A stretch of 64,000 nucleotides of DNA from HK1 sp965221725 (GTDB lineage: Bacteria; Pseudomonadota; Gammaproteobacteria; HK1), in the NCBI GenBank assembly GCA_965221725.1, contig OZ244909.1, positions 1,984,001 through 2,048,000 on the forward strand, given 5' to 3'. Shown in pieces: positions 1 through 8,098 of this stretch (the first letter of the stretch is position 1; the number at the start of each line of letters is the position of its first letter). The notes beneath the pieces are model-generated. The model was not told the origin of the DNA, searched no databases, and saw nothing but the letters and a program-made list of their open reading frames with translations. The translations under genes were made by a program, and so were the position numbers.

Positions 1-214
1 GGAAGCCGTCGAGGGCCGCAATTGCGGCGACCTCACTCCCATCGTCCGTCGCCCACCCTGCGTTGAGGGCGTCACGAAGCGCCGCCGCGAGCGTCGACTT
101 TCCGGAGGCGGGCGGCCCTGCGATGCCGAGGATGAATCGCCGGTCCCGGCTCGCAGCATCCGCAGGAAGCGCGGACAACACCCGCGCGACGCGCGCCTCC
201 CCGTCGAATGTCAA
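1..214 (-). CDS. P-loop nucleoside/nucleotide kinase-like protein (partial, runs off the window)
   Basis: Reading the minus strand from about 214 gives an open frame with a clear Walker A loop, GIAGPPASGKSTLA, about 30 residues in, followed near the edge by AAIAALDGF. That spacing matches the uridine-kinase-like P-loop family, in which GIAGxPGxGKST is followed by a PMDGFH-type motif. Such enzymes phosphorylate a nucleoside, pantothenate-like or sugar substrate with ATP. The C-terminal part lies outside the window, so the substrate cannot be judged. I see no ATG in frame; the TTG at 214 is the earliest plausible start here, with a GTG about 10 codons further in. It would lie just downstream of the repeat protein on the same strand. 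Family call good, start poor. Confidence 0.6.
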   Translation of the reverse strand, partial: MTFDGEARVARVLSALPADAASRDRRFILGIAGPPASGKSTLAAALRDALNAGWATDDGSEVAAIAALDGF

Positions 215-230
215 GGCCGTTTCAGGCGCG

Positions 231-920
231 TCATTCCGATTCCGCGTTCCCGGCGTCGATCGGATTGCTCAGCATGGCGCCGGAAACGGTCTGGCCATTC
301 CTTCCGCACTTGCCGGTTTGATCGGTAGTTACGGTGACGCCGCTCCACCGCCCGCAGTCGACCTTCCCTGAAATATCCGCGCCATCGCGGACGACTGCGG
401 TTCCGTAGACCTCGCCGTGAGCGAGAACGTTCGTGTCGAAGCCGGTCACCTTCGCGCTTCCGTAAACCTTCGATCCTGCTCCGCTTACCGAGGCGCTATC
501 CAGAATCCTGGCGTTCCCGGAGACCGTGGCTCCGCTCCAGACCGAGCTGTTCTTTATCCGCGCGTTCCCGGAGACCACGGCCCGATGAACTACTGAGTCC
601 CGAATCACTGCATTGCCGGAAACGCTGGCGTAGACAAGAATGCTGTGCCCCTTGATCGCCACATTACCGGAAACCGTGCCCCCGCATATCACCGACTTGC
701 GCCCGACATGAACCGAGTCGTCGACCTGCGCACCCACAAAAATCAGCCCCCCACCGTTGGGGTGAGGCACACCTGCGGACATGGGCTCGCCGTGGCAGTT
801 GACCGCGTGGTACGGCGCCGCCACCGACGCCGTCGCCACCATCACCAGCGCGGCCGACGCTGCAATCAACAAGAGGGTCGATAGTTTTACAGGTAGAAGT
901 TTCATTGGTAGTAGTTTCAT
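231..920 (-). CDS. Exported repeat protein with VSGNA-type beta-helix repeats
   Basis: About 229 residues. It begins with a lysine-containing, strongly hydrophobic segment ending in VAAPYHA, a good Sec signal peptide, so the product is exported. The mature part is built from loosely repeated 6-12 residue units of the form VSGNAxI, TVSGNAR and SVSGA, each beginning with a small hydrophobic strand. This is typical of left-handed beta-helix (hexapeptide-like) folds found in surface and phage-tail proteins. No catalytic motif is visible. I chose the ATG at 920 because it opens the signal peptide; the frame continues upstream to 1004. The first ten codons contain a 15-base tandem duplication (MKLLP twice). 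Divergent from glgC across a 278-base gap. Function unknown; a surface or adhesive role is only inferred. Confidence 0.6.
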   Translation of the reverse strand: MKLLPMKLLPVKLSTLLLIAASAALVMVATASVAAPYHAVNCHGEPMSAGVPHPNGGGLIFVGAQVDDSVHVGRKSVICGGTVSGNVAIKGHSILVYASVSGNAVIRDSVVHRAVVSGNARIKNSSVWSGATVSGNARILDSASVSGAGSKVYGSAKVTGFDTNVLAHGEVYGTAVVRDGADISGKVDCGRWSGVTVTTDQTGKCGRNGQTVSGAMLSNPIDAGNAESE

Positions 921-1198
921 TTCGGGTTTCTCTTTGAACTCTGAACGTTCGGGCCAGAATAATTCCGGATTCCGAGGCGCGTCAAACTCCGCACTTGGAA
1001 ACAATATCGAATTTCAGCGATGATGGCGCCCGATCGGAACCGATCCCGGCGGTTTCCGCACTCTGGCAAAACCCCCGCTCCGGGGGACATTCACGCCGAG
1101 TCGGGCGAAGCGGGCCGGACCGCCCGGGGCCCGGGAGCCGACACATGCGGAGCGGGTATCGGCACGTCACCCCGACCCCGCATCCTGAGGAGGAGGAA

Positions 1199-2467
1199 AT
1201 GAGCGCTATCTCGGGGGGGACCGCCCCGTTGACCCGCCAGTCGATGGCTTTCGTCCTCGCCGGGGGGCGGGGCAGTCGTCTGCAGGAGCTGACGGAGAAG
1301 CGGGCGAAACCGGCGGTATTCTTCGGTGGCAAGAGCCGAATCATCGACTTTGCGCTGTCGAACGCCGTGAATTCCGGCATTCGACGCATCGGGGTGGCCA
1401 CTCAGTACAAGGCCCACAGCCTGATCCGCCACCTGCAGCTCGGCTGGAGTTTCTTCCAGGCCGAACGCAACGAGATGCTCGACGTGCTGCCCGCTTCCCA
1501 GCGGGTCGACGAAGGCCACTGGTATCTCGGCACCGCCGATGCCGTCACCCAGAACATCGACATCATCAGGAGCTACGGGGCGCGTTTCATCGTCGTCCTG
1601 GCCGGCGACCACATCTACAAGATGGACTACGGCGTGATGCTGGCGCAGCACGTCGACTCCGGCGCCGACGTGACCGTCGGCTGCGTCGAGGTGCCCCGCA
1701 CGGAAGCGACCGGCTTCGGGGTGATGCACGTGGACGAGGCGAACCGCATCATCCGGTTCTTCGAGAAGCCGGCCGACCCGCCCGGCATTCCGGGCGACCC
1801 CGACCGCGCCCTGGCCTCCATGGGCATCTACGTCTTCGAAACCGGGGCCCTCATCGACCAGCTCCGCCGGGATGCGGCGGATCCGGACTCGGACCACGAC
1901 TTCGGCAAGAACCTCATCCCCCACCTCGTCGAGCACGGCAAGGCGGTGGCCCATCGGTTCTCCGATTCCTGCGTCATGACGGGTTGCGAGCCCCGCCCCT
2001 ACTGGCGCGACGTCGGCACCGTCGATTCCTACTGGCGCGCCAACATCGACCTCACCGACTTCGAACCCGAGCTCGACATCTACTCCCGTGACTGGCCCAT
2101 CTGGACCTACGGCGAAGTGACGCCGCCGGCGAAGTTCATCCACGACGAGAAGGACCGGCGCGGCACTGCCGTCTCCTCCATGATCTCCGGCGGCTGCATC
2201 GTCTCGGGGTCCAACGTGCTGCGGAGCCTGCTCTTCACCGGCGTGCACTGCCACTCCTACAGCCACCTGGAAGGCGTGGTCGCCCTGCCCTACAGCGTCA
2301 TCCACCGCAATGCGCGCCTGACCCGGGTGGTTCTGGACCGGGGGGTGCACATCCCCGAAGGTCTGATAGTGGGAGAAGATCCCGAGGAAGACGCGAAGCG
2401 GTTCCGGGTCACCAGCGGAGGCGTCACGCTGATCACGAGGGCAATGATCAACGCCCTGGACGGCTGA
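1199..2467 (+). CDS. glgC: Glucose-1-phosphate adenylyltransferase (ADP-glucose pyrophosphorylase)
   Basis: 422 residues, the usual length. It makes ADP-glucose and pyrophosphate from ATP and glucose-1-phosphate, the committed step of glycogen synthesis in the cytoplasm. Visible family motifs: LAGGRGSRL near residue 20, AKPAVFFGGKSRIIDF, the substrate-site stretch YLGTADAVTQNI, GDHIYKMDY, and a C-terminal left-handed helix region. The ATG at 1199 is preceded by GGAGGAGGAA at ideal spacing, so longer frames reaching back to 995 are unlikely to be translated. It is separated from the rest of the glycogen genes by the AbiE locus and a membrane protein gene, which looks like a later insertion. 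Product assignment is secure. Confidence 0.97.
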   Translation: MSAISGGTAPLTRQSMAFVLAGGRGSRLQELTEKRAKPAVFFGGKSRIIDFALSNAVNSGIRRIGVATQYKAHSLIRHLQLGWSFFQAERNEMLDVLPASQRVDEGHWYLGTADAVTQNIDIIRSYGARFIVVLAGDHIYKMDYGVMLAQHVDSGADVTVGCVEVPRTEATGFGVMHVDEANRIIRFFEKPADPPGIPGDPDRALASMGIYVFETGALIDQLRRDAADPDSDHDFGKNLIPHLVEHGKAVAHRFSDSCVMTGCEPRPYWRDVGTVDSYWRANIDLTDFEPELDIYSRDWPIWTYGEVTPPAKFIHDEKDRRGTAVSSMISGGCIVSGSNVLRSLLFTGVHCHSYSHLEGVVALPYSVIHRNARLTRVVLDRGVHIPEGLIVGEDPEEDAKRFRVTSGGVTLITRAMINALDG

Positions 2468-2805
2468 CCTCCCCCGGAACACGGAACGCAGTACCCGCCT
2501 CTTCGGTTGCGACCTGAAGACGCGCAATTTCGACTTCGGCTCGCTGCGACAGCGATGGTCCGCGATATCGGATAGCCGGCTGCTGGAATACCGGCAGGCC
2601 GTGCCGCTGGAATGATGAACTGCGGCCTCACCACCGAGGACCGCCTGCGGTAGCTGCGCGATGCGGGATATCGCTCGGACCTCGCTTCGCATCACCACGA
2701 CCCGCCATCACACTGAGCCCACGGCCCAGCAGCGACGGCTCACAATGACCACTTGCCCATCGCGATTGCTCTTGCGATTTTCATTGCATCTCCTATATTC
2801 AGAGA
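2468..2805 (+). other. Intergenic gap between glgC and the AbiE locus
   Basis: 338 bases with no credible gene on either strand. The first part is GC-rich with short stop-interrupted frames. The last 60 bases become AT-richer and hold a good promoter for the toxin-antitoxin operon. I see no strong terminator after glgC. Confidence 0.5.
2772..2799 (+). promoter_or_regulatory. Sigma-70-like promoter for the AbiE operon
   Basis: TTGCGA at 2772-2777 and TATATT at 2794-2799 with a 16-base spacer. Transcription would be expected to start at or very near the ATG at 2806, so the first gene may be on a leaderless message; no Shine-Dalgarno sequence precedes that ATG. Confidence 0.5.
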
Positions 2806-3915
2806 ATGCTGAAAAATTCAGAAACAGTGAAAGAATCGAAAATACGCGCCGTCGATGCGGTTCAAGGCCTGCTCCGCAACGTACCGAGCGTGCAGGTCGA
2901 GTCCGTCAAGTACGAACCGAAACCCGACTCGGGCGCCGGCGTGGACGGATTCGTCTCATTTGCCCACGGCGACCGCAACTATGCGCTCGCCGTCGAGTTC
3001 AAGCCGAACGGTGCGCCTCGCTTCGTCCGGGCCGGGGTCTATCAACTCGATAGCTGTGTCGCTCGAATGCGCCGAGCCGGCGGGAAGAGCTCGGGCGGCC
3101 GCCTCATTCCGATGCTTGTCAGCCCCTATCTGTCTCCGGAGTCGCGTGCCATCTGCCTGGACCACGACACCGCCTATCTCGATCTGGTCGGGAACGCGAG
3201 ACTCGCATTCGACACCGTCTATATCGACCGGGCCGTGGCGGAGAGACCCGTCTCGGAGACACGAGCGCTGCGCTCGATCTTCACTCCGAAGGCAGCGGCC
3301 ATCCTGCGGGTCCTGCTGCGCGAACCGGGACGTGCATGGCGCATCGCCGAGCTGGCGTCGCAGGCCCGCGCGAGCTACGGCCATGTGAGCAACGTCCGCA
3401 AGGCGCTGCTGGCCCGCGAATGGGTCGAACTCGGGGATGATGGCGTCGTCCTCGTCCAGCCGGACGTCCTGCTGCACACTTGGCGTGAGAGCTATCGCCG
3501 CCCGGCTGGCGAAACCGTTACCGGATACACCCATCTCCATGGCACACAGCTCGACGAGCGGCTCCGGGGCACGCTCAACCCGCACCCCGAGCGCCCGCGT
3601 GCCCTCTACGCGCTGCACTCCGCCGCCCAGTGGCTTGCGCCCTTCGGCCGTAGCGCCACCCATACGCTATACACCGACGAACCGGGCGCCGAAGCACTGA
3701 AGGAGGCGCTGAGGCTGACGCACGCCGCACGGGGCGCGAACGTGGTGCTGCTCACCCCGACGGACGAGAGCTTCTTCGACGATGCAAGCGAACCCGCGCC
3801 GAAGGTGTTCTGCACCAATCCCATCGTGACCTACCTCGATCTCTGGACCGGCCGCGACCGCGACCGCGAGGCCGCGGAACATCTCGCGGGCGAGTGCTTC
3901 CCATGGCTCAAGTAG
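2806..3915 (+). CDS. AbiEi-type antitoxin, type IV toxin-antitoxin system
   Basis: 369 residues. A winged-helix segment lies at about residues 158-230 (TPKAAAILRVLLREP ... YGHVSNVRKALLAR), and the C-terminal half resembles the AbiEi C-terminal domain. AbiEi proteins neutralise the AbiEii nucleotidyltransferase without binding it tightly and repress their own promoter through the winged helix. The N-terminal 150 residues are conserved-looking but I cannot assign them a separate function. The stop overlaps the next gene's ATG by 13 bases, the expected antitoxin-then-toxin order. The start is the first ATG, with no ribosome binding site; a GTG at 2827 is an alternative. Confidence 0.8.
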   Translation: MLKNSETVKESKIRAVDAVQGLLRNVPSVQVESVKYEPKPDSGAGVDGFVSFAHGDRNYALAVEFKPNGAPRFVRAGVYQLDSCVARMRRAGGKSSGGRLIPMLVSPYLSPESRAICLDHDTAYLDLVGNARLAFDTVYIDRAVAERPVSETRALRSIFTPKAAAILRVLLREPGRAWRIAELASQARASYGHVSNVRKALLAREWVELGDDGVVLVQPDVLLHTWRESYRRPAGETVTGYTHLHGTQLDERLRGTLNPHPERPRALYALHSAAQWLAPFGRSATHTLYTDEPGAEALKEALRLTHAARGANVVLLTPTDESFFDDASEPAPKVFCTNPIVTYLDLWTGRDRDREAAEHLAGECFPWLK

Positions 3916-4760
3916 ACCCGCGCCGCGCCTCCGACTACGACGACCGCACGACGGTTGCCGTCAGATCGGTTCTGGTGGAGATCGGGCAAGTCCTGGGGAA
4001 CTACCGGGGAAAGTTTGCCGTCATCGGCGGCGCCGTCCCCTGGCTGCTGCTCAACCAGGCGGACATGCCGCACATCGGCACTCTGGATGTCGATCTTACC
4101 CTGGACACGGAGGCGCTGGGCGATGGCGAATATGCGCAGCTCGTCGAATCTCTCCTGAAGCAGGGCTACCGACAGGGGGAGCGTCTGCGGCGCTTTCAAC
4201 TCGTACGCGCCGTGCCCGCCCGCGACGGCGGTGCCGATATCGACGTCATCGTCGACTTCCTCAGACCGCAGGACGTCCCCATCGCGAAGAATGCGCCCCC
4301 GCTGGTCGCCAACTTCGCGGTGCAGCGTGCGGACGGCGCGGACCTCGCCTTGCGGTTCCATCAAATGGTTGCCATCGACGGCGACATGCCCGACGGTGGG
4401 AGCAACCGCGTGCAGATTGCCGTTGCGTCCATCCCCGCACTGCTCGCCATGAAGGGCTATGCCATCGCGAACCGCCTCAAGGAAAAGGACGCCTACGATA
4501 TCTACTACAGCATCCGCAACTTCCCGGGCGGCATCGAGGCCCTCGTGGCGGCGACCGAGCCGCTCCTTGCGTTCGCCACGGCGCGGATCGGCTATCTCCA
4601 CATTGCGGAGAAGTTCCGGCACCCGGAAGACTTCGGTCCGACCCTCGTGCGGCAGTTCGTCGACCGGCCCGAAATGCTCTCGGAGCGCACCGCCGAACAA
4701 TGGCAGCGGGACACGTTCGGACAGGTCGACACCTGGCTCTCGGCGCTCGGGCTGAGGTGA
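3903..4760 (+). CDS. AbiEii-type nucleotidyltransferase toxin
   Basis: 285 residues. The nucleotidyltransferase fold is readable: GGAVPWLLL for the GG/S loop, the metal-binding pair in TLDVDLTLD, a third acidic residue in ADIDVIVDF, and the family's downstream RLKEKDAYDIYY. AbiEii-family toxins transfer nucleotides to tRNA acceptor ends and stop growth, commonly as abortive phage defence. The ATG at 3903 lies inside the end of the antitoxin gene, consistent with translational coupling; a GTG at 3894 is a weaker alternative. All expected active-site acids are present, so the toxin looks functional. Confidence 0.85.
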   Translation: MAQVDPRRASDYDDRTTVAVRSVLVEIGQVLGNYRGKFAVIGGAVPWLLLNQADMPHIGTLDVDLTLDTEALGDGEYAQLVESLLKQGYRQGERLRRFQLVRAVPARDGGADIDVIVDFLRPQDVPIAKNAPPLVANFAVQRADGADLALRFHQMVAIDGDMPDGGSNRVQIAVASIPALLAMKGYAIANRLKEKDAYDIYYSIRNFPGGIEALVAATEPLLAFATARIGYLHIAEKFRHPEDFGPTLVRQFVDRPEMLSERTAEQWQRDTFGQVDTWLSALGLR

Positions 4761-4763
4761 ACC

Positions 4764-5666
4764 GTGGCCACGACACAGAATGCCAGAATCCGCTCCATGG
4801 ACATCCCGATCATCGACAGGGTGTACAGCATGGAGGACGGCTATGTGCTCAACTTCTCGTCCAACCGAACCTTCGCGAACTTCTTTCACGAGGAATTCGG
4901 CATCGACATCTACGATGATCGATGGGCGGCTCAAGGCAACAGCAAGGCGAACCGCCTTCGCTGCTATCTGCTGCGGGCAGACCGTCGCACAGCGCTCCAT
5001 ACCCTCGATACGCTTTGGGCGTACCGGCAAGCGAGCAGCGTTACCGCCGAGTATCCGGAACTCGAGGACTCGGTGCGCACCGCCTACTTCCGGATTGTCC
5101 AACGCCTCGGAGGCAGGCCGCCAGAGCCTGATGCGCCCGCCCCAGCGCAGCAAGAACAGCTTGTCGATCCGGCCGTAACCTCCGCCCTCGCCACCCGTCT
5201 GCTCGAAGTCTCCGCCATGGACCCACAGACTCGCGGCTATGCCTTCGAGGTCTTTCTGAAGGATGTATTCGATGCCTACGGGATGTCCGCCCGAGCTTCA
5301 TTTCGTCTCAGGGGCGAGCAGATCGACGGCAGTTTCGTGCTCGGCGATCAGACCTATCTGCTCGAAGCCCGATGGAGAAATGCACAGGTTGATGTGGCAA
5401 CCCTTCGTGCCTTCAACGGCAAGGTCGAGGAAAAGGCGAGCTGGTCACGCGGTCTCCTCATCAGCCAAAGTGGTTTCACCGCAGACGGACTGAACGCATT
5501 CGGTCGCGGCAAACGCGTCATATGCATGGACGGGCGAGATCTGCACGAGGTGCTTTCCGGTCGGTTTCATCTCGCCGATATCATCGCTCAGAAAGTCCGG
5601 CGCGCAGCGGAAACCGGCATGGTCTATGTCCCGGTGCGCGATCTCAACGTGCCAGCCCGCAATTGA
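4764..5666 (+). CDS. Mrr-like restriction endonuclease coupled to the AbiE pair
   Basis: 300 residues starting 3 bases after the AbiEii stop, with GAGGTGA just upstream of the GTG start (an in-frame ATG lies at 4797). From about residue 150 there is a restriction-endonuclease-like domain: GYAFEVFLKDVFDAYGM, then DGSFVLGDQTYLLEARW with the D...ExR/K spacing of the Mrr/PD-(D/E)XK core, then FNGKVEEKASWSRGLLIS and GKRVICMDGRDL, the usual Mrr tail. The N-terminal 140 residues are unassigned and may recognise a target. Mrr-like enzymes cleave modified DNA. As a third gene in an AbiE operon it may be an extra effector. The usual K of ExK is replaced by R, which leaves catalysis uncertain. Confidence 0.75.
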   Translation: MATTQNARIRSMDIPIIDRVYSMEDGYVLNFSSNRTFANFFHEEFGIDIYDDRWAAQGNSKANRLRCYLLRADRRTALHTLDTLWAYRQASSVTAEYPELEDSVRTAYFRIVQRLGGRPPEPDAPAPAQQEQLVDPAVTSALATRLLEVSAMDPQTRGYAFEVFLKDVFDAYGMSARASFRLRGEQIDGSFVLGDQTYLLEARWRNAQVDVATLRAFNGKVEEKASWSRGLLISQSGFTADGLNAFGRGKRVICMDGRDLHEVLSGRFHLADIIAQKVRRAAETGMVYVPVRDLNVPARN

Positions 5667-5896
5667 TTTCTACCGCATCCCCCGCGAAGCGGCGTCCGGT
5701 TTCCTGACCCGGTACCGCGTCACTCGACTCCGGAGCTCAGACTTCCCGCACCGGTGTTATGCTCATAATGGTCAGCATCCGACCGGAATCACCGTAAGTA
5801 GATCAAGCAGTACCTGCGCATCAAACCTTTCCCCGGCACGTTGGAGAACGCAGTCAGGACGCAAATACAGATTGCGGCGACGGTATATGTCGCGCC

Positions 5897-7754
5897 TCAC
5901 GGACTCGCCGGCTTCGAGGGCACTGGTGTACCAAGATACTGATTCTCGAACTCACGACGTGTCTCGCGAATGGCGGTGACGATCTCACGCCTGAAGTCAT
6001 CCCGATTCAATGCTTCTTCAACTTTCAGCAGTCCAGCATCAATCGCGATTCCGGTACCGAAACCAACGAGAAAGCCACCGACTGCTCCTACGGCTGCTCC
6101 TATTGCTGTTCCCAGGCCAGGCACGATCGATCCAACCGCTGCACCGGCTGCACTGGCTGCACCGGCACCGGCACCGGCAACCTTGCTGGCTACGATCTTG
6201 GGAAGCGACTTCGCAGCAGTCTTGAGGACGAGCGTTGCGAGAATTTTCGTCTGGATTTTCTTTGCGATGACGGGCCCCACTACCGCGCTGACCGCCACAC
6301 CGCCGCTGCCAGCACTGAGGAATCTATGTGCGAACGGGATGAAATCCCGATGGAACGATGGCTGGAATATGTCTCCAAGCGACATCACCGATGCGACGTC
6401 GATTTCCGCGCCTTGCAGGCGCTGCGGCCCCACGCGGTTGCGTTCGAGTATGTCGCGTACTTTCTGTTGGTAGGCTTTCCGCGCTTTGTCGTCAGCAGCC
6501 ATCAAGCGTTCGAAGGCCGCGTTGATGCCTGTGTACCACTTCTCTTGCCCGAATATCTCTCGCGCCTTTTCGGAGAGGTAGCTCTCAAGGCGTTCGAAGC
6601 CACCAGAGAGCAACATAGCAATTTGAGCCCACTCGGTGGTCAGACTGTAGTACCAGTCGAGATACTCGTCGACCCCTTCACTTTCGAGTCGGTCGAACGT
6701 GGCATCCACTTCACGCCGGAGCCGTTCGGCTGCCGCCCCGACGGGTGACGCGACCTCGCTTCGCGCCTTGACGATGAGTTCACCCGTACCCTCAAGGTAA
6801 TAGTCGTCATCGATCTGCTCCACTACCAATCGAGCCACCGGCGCTATCGTTTCTTGCACTTTTGCGCGAACTCGCGCGAGTTCCGACTGCGATACGATCA
6901 ACTCCAACTGCGCCAGCGCAGGGAAGTAGATGAAGGGGATGATCAATGTCGCAACTGCTGCGACGATGAACACATCCTTTGTCGAACGCGGCGCCAAGCG
7001 GGCTCGCACGAATGCAGCTCGTGGGATCCGGAAACAAGACAGCGCGAAGCAGGTGAAATAAAGGAGTGCCCAGTTTCCGAATGCCAAGACCATCAGCAGT
7101 CCCGCCCCCAGCGCGTCTGTCGGCCCCATGTGGGTGAGTGCGTAGACCTTCAGGCCGTCGAAATATCCGGCCCAATGGAGCGCTTCCCTCACGAGAGCAC
7201 TCCCGCTTTGATCGGCCGCTTCAGGCGTGTGCGCGGCGACGGCGGCCTCGATCGATGCATGCTGCGGGAGGTCGCCCCACCACACCATCACGACCCCCTG
7301 GAGCACCAGAAGTACCATCGGACAAATACAGCGCGAGACGGCGGTTGATGTACGCAAACATGATGGTGAACATTGGAATCGTCGCGGCTGCGGCTGACCA
7401 CTCCACTGGTTCGTACACATGGAACTGCAACAGCAAGAGGAACGAAATTCCCAATCCCCAGATCGTCCACAGTGGAACACTCAGCCACCGTCCGGAAAGC
7501 AGGAGATAGAGCCGTCCCCTTCGCCGCAAGGACGCTGACAACCAGCGATGGCGGCGCAGCACACTCGCGCATATCCCGGCCAGGCACATGGGTACGCCCA
7601 AGAGCAGCATGCCGAGTCCGAGCGTGGAGATTTCCATGGTTCGGCCATGGGAAACGGCGTACACCGCCGAGAGCCACACGGTGGCCATGGCAAGGAACGG
7701 AAGATGGCGCAGCGACGCTGTCCAGAGATCTGGATGGGGCATAGTGCCGTGCAT
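5897..7754 (-). pseudogene. Multi-pass membrane protein gene with a single frameshift
   Basis: Two minus-strand frames overlap. The first (7754 to 7221) encodes about four membrane segments and stops making protein-like sequence near 7315. The second continues from about the same point (VLLVLQGVVMVWWGDL) to 5897 with more membrane segments, a long charged cytosolic or periplasmic region, a Gly/Ala-rich helical hairpin region (GAGAGAASAAGAAVGSIVPG) and a polar tail. One extra base near 7310-7325 explains the switch; corrected, the protein would be roughly 600 residues. AGGA sits 8 bases before the ATG at 7754. I do not recognise the family. The intact codon pattern on both sides suggests a very recent mutation or a sequencing error rather than old decay. 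Confidence 0.6.
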
Positions 7755-8098
7755 AGATCGGATCCTAATAAATTATTGATTTTAAATTACTTTACCGGAA
7801 TATCGAAGTCCCATTCAAAATCTCTAGCTCTGCAAATTCCCCAACCCACATGCTCGAAGGAGAGGGACTCGATGGGACGCCGCATTGTCGCACAGTTCAC
7901 CCAAATCAAGCGTGCGCTGCGCTCTCGCCTGCGGCCATCAACTACAGCAGGCAAGAAGTCCGATCCGTGCAGCGTGCTGGACATACGGGGAAAAACGTTG
8001 TCAAGTCGGGTGGTTGAATGCAGCTTATCGCGAACGAGATGCCCGCGTTCCCCGAAAATGTACTCCCTACCCGTCGATCCGAGAGGAATCCTCGCGCG
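7755..8098. other. Divergent promoter region between the membrane protein gene and glgA
   Basis: 344 bases. The stretch at about 7762-7797 is very AT-rich for this window and probably carries the minus-strand promoter of the membrane protein gene. The remainder is the glgA leader; an open frame extends glgA's frame back to 8018 but shows no family similarity. No other gene is visible. Confidence 0.45.

Noticed and set aside
1091..2698. 535-codon minus-strand frame opposite glgC
   Set aside because: Shadow; no ribosome binding site, no motif.
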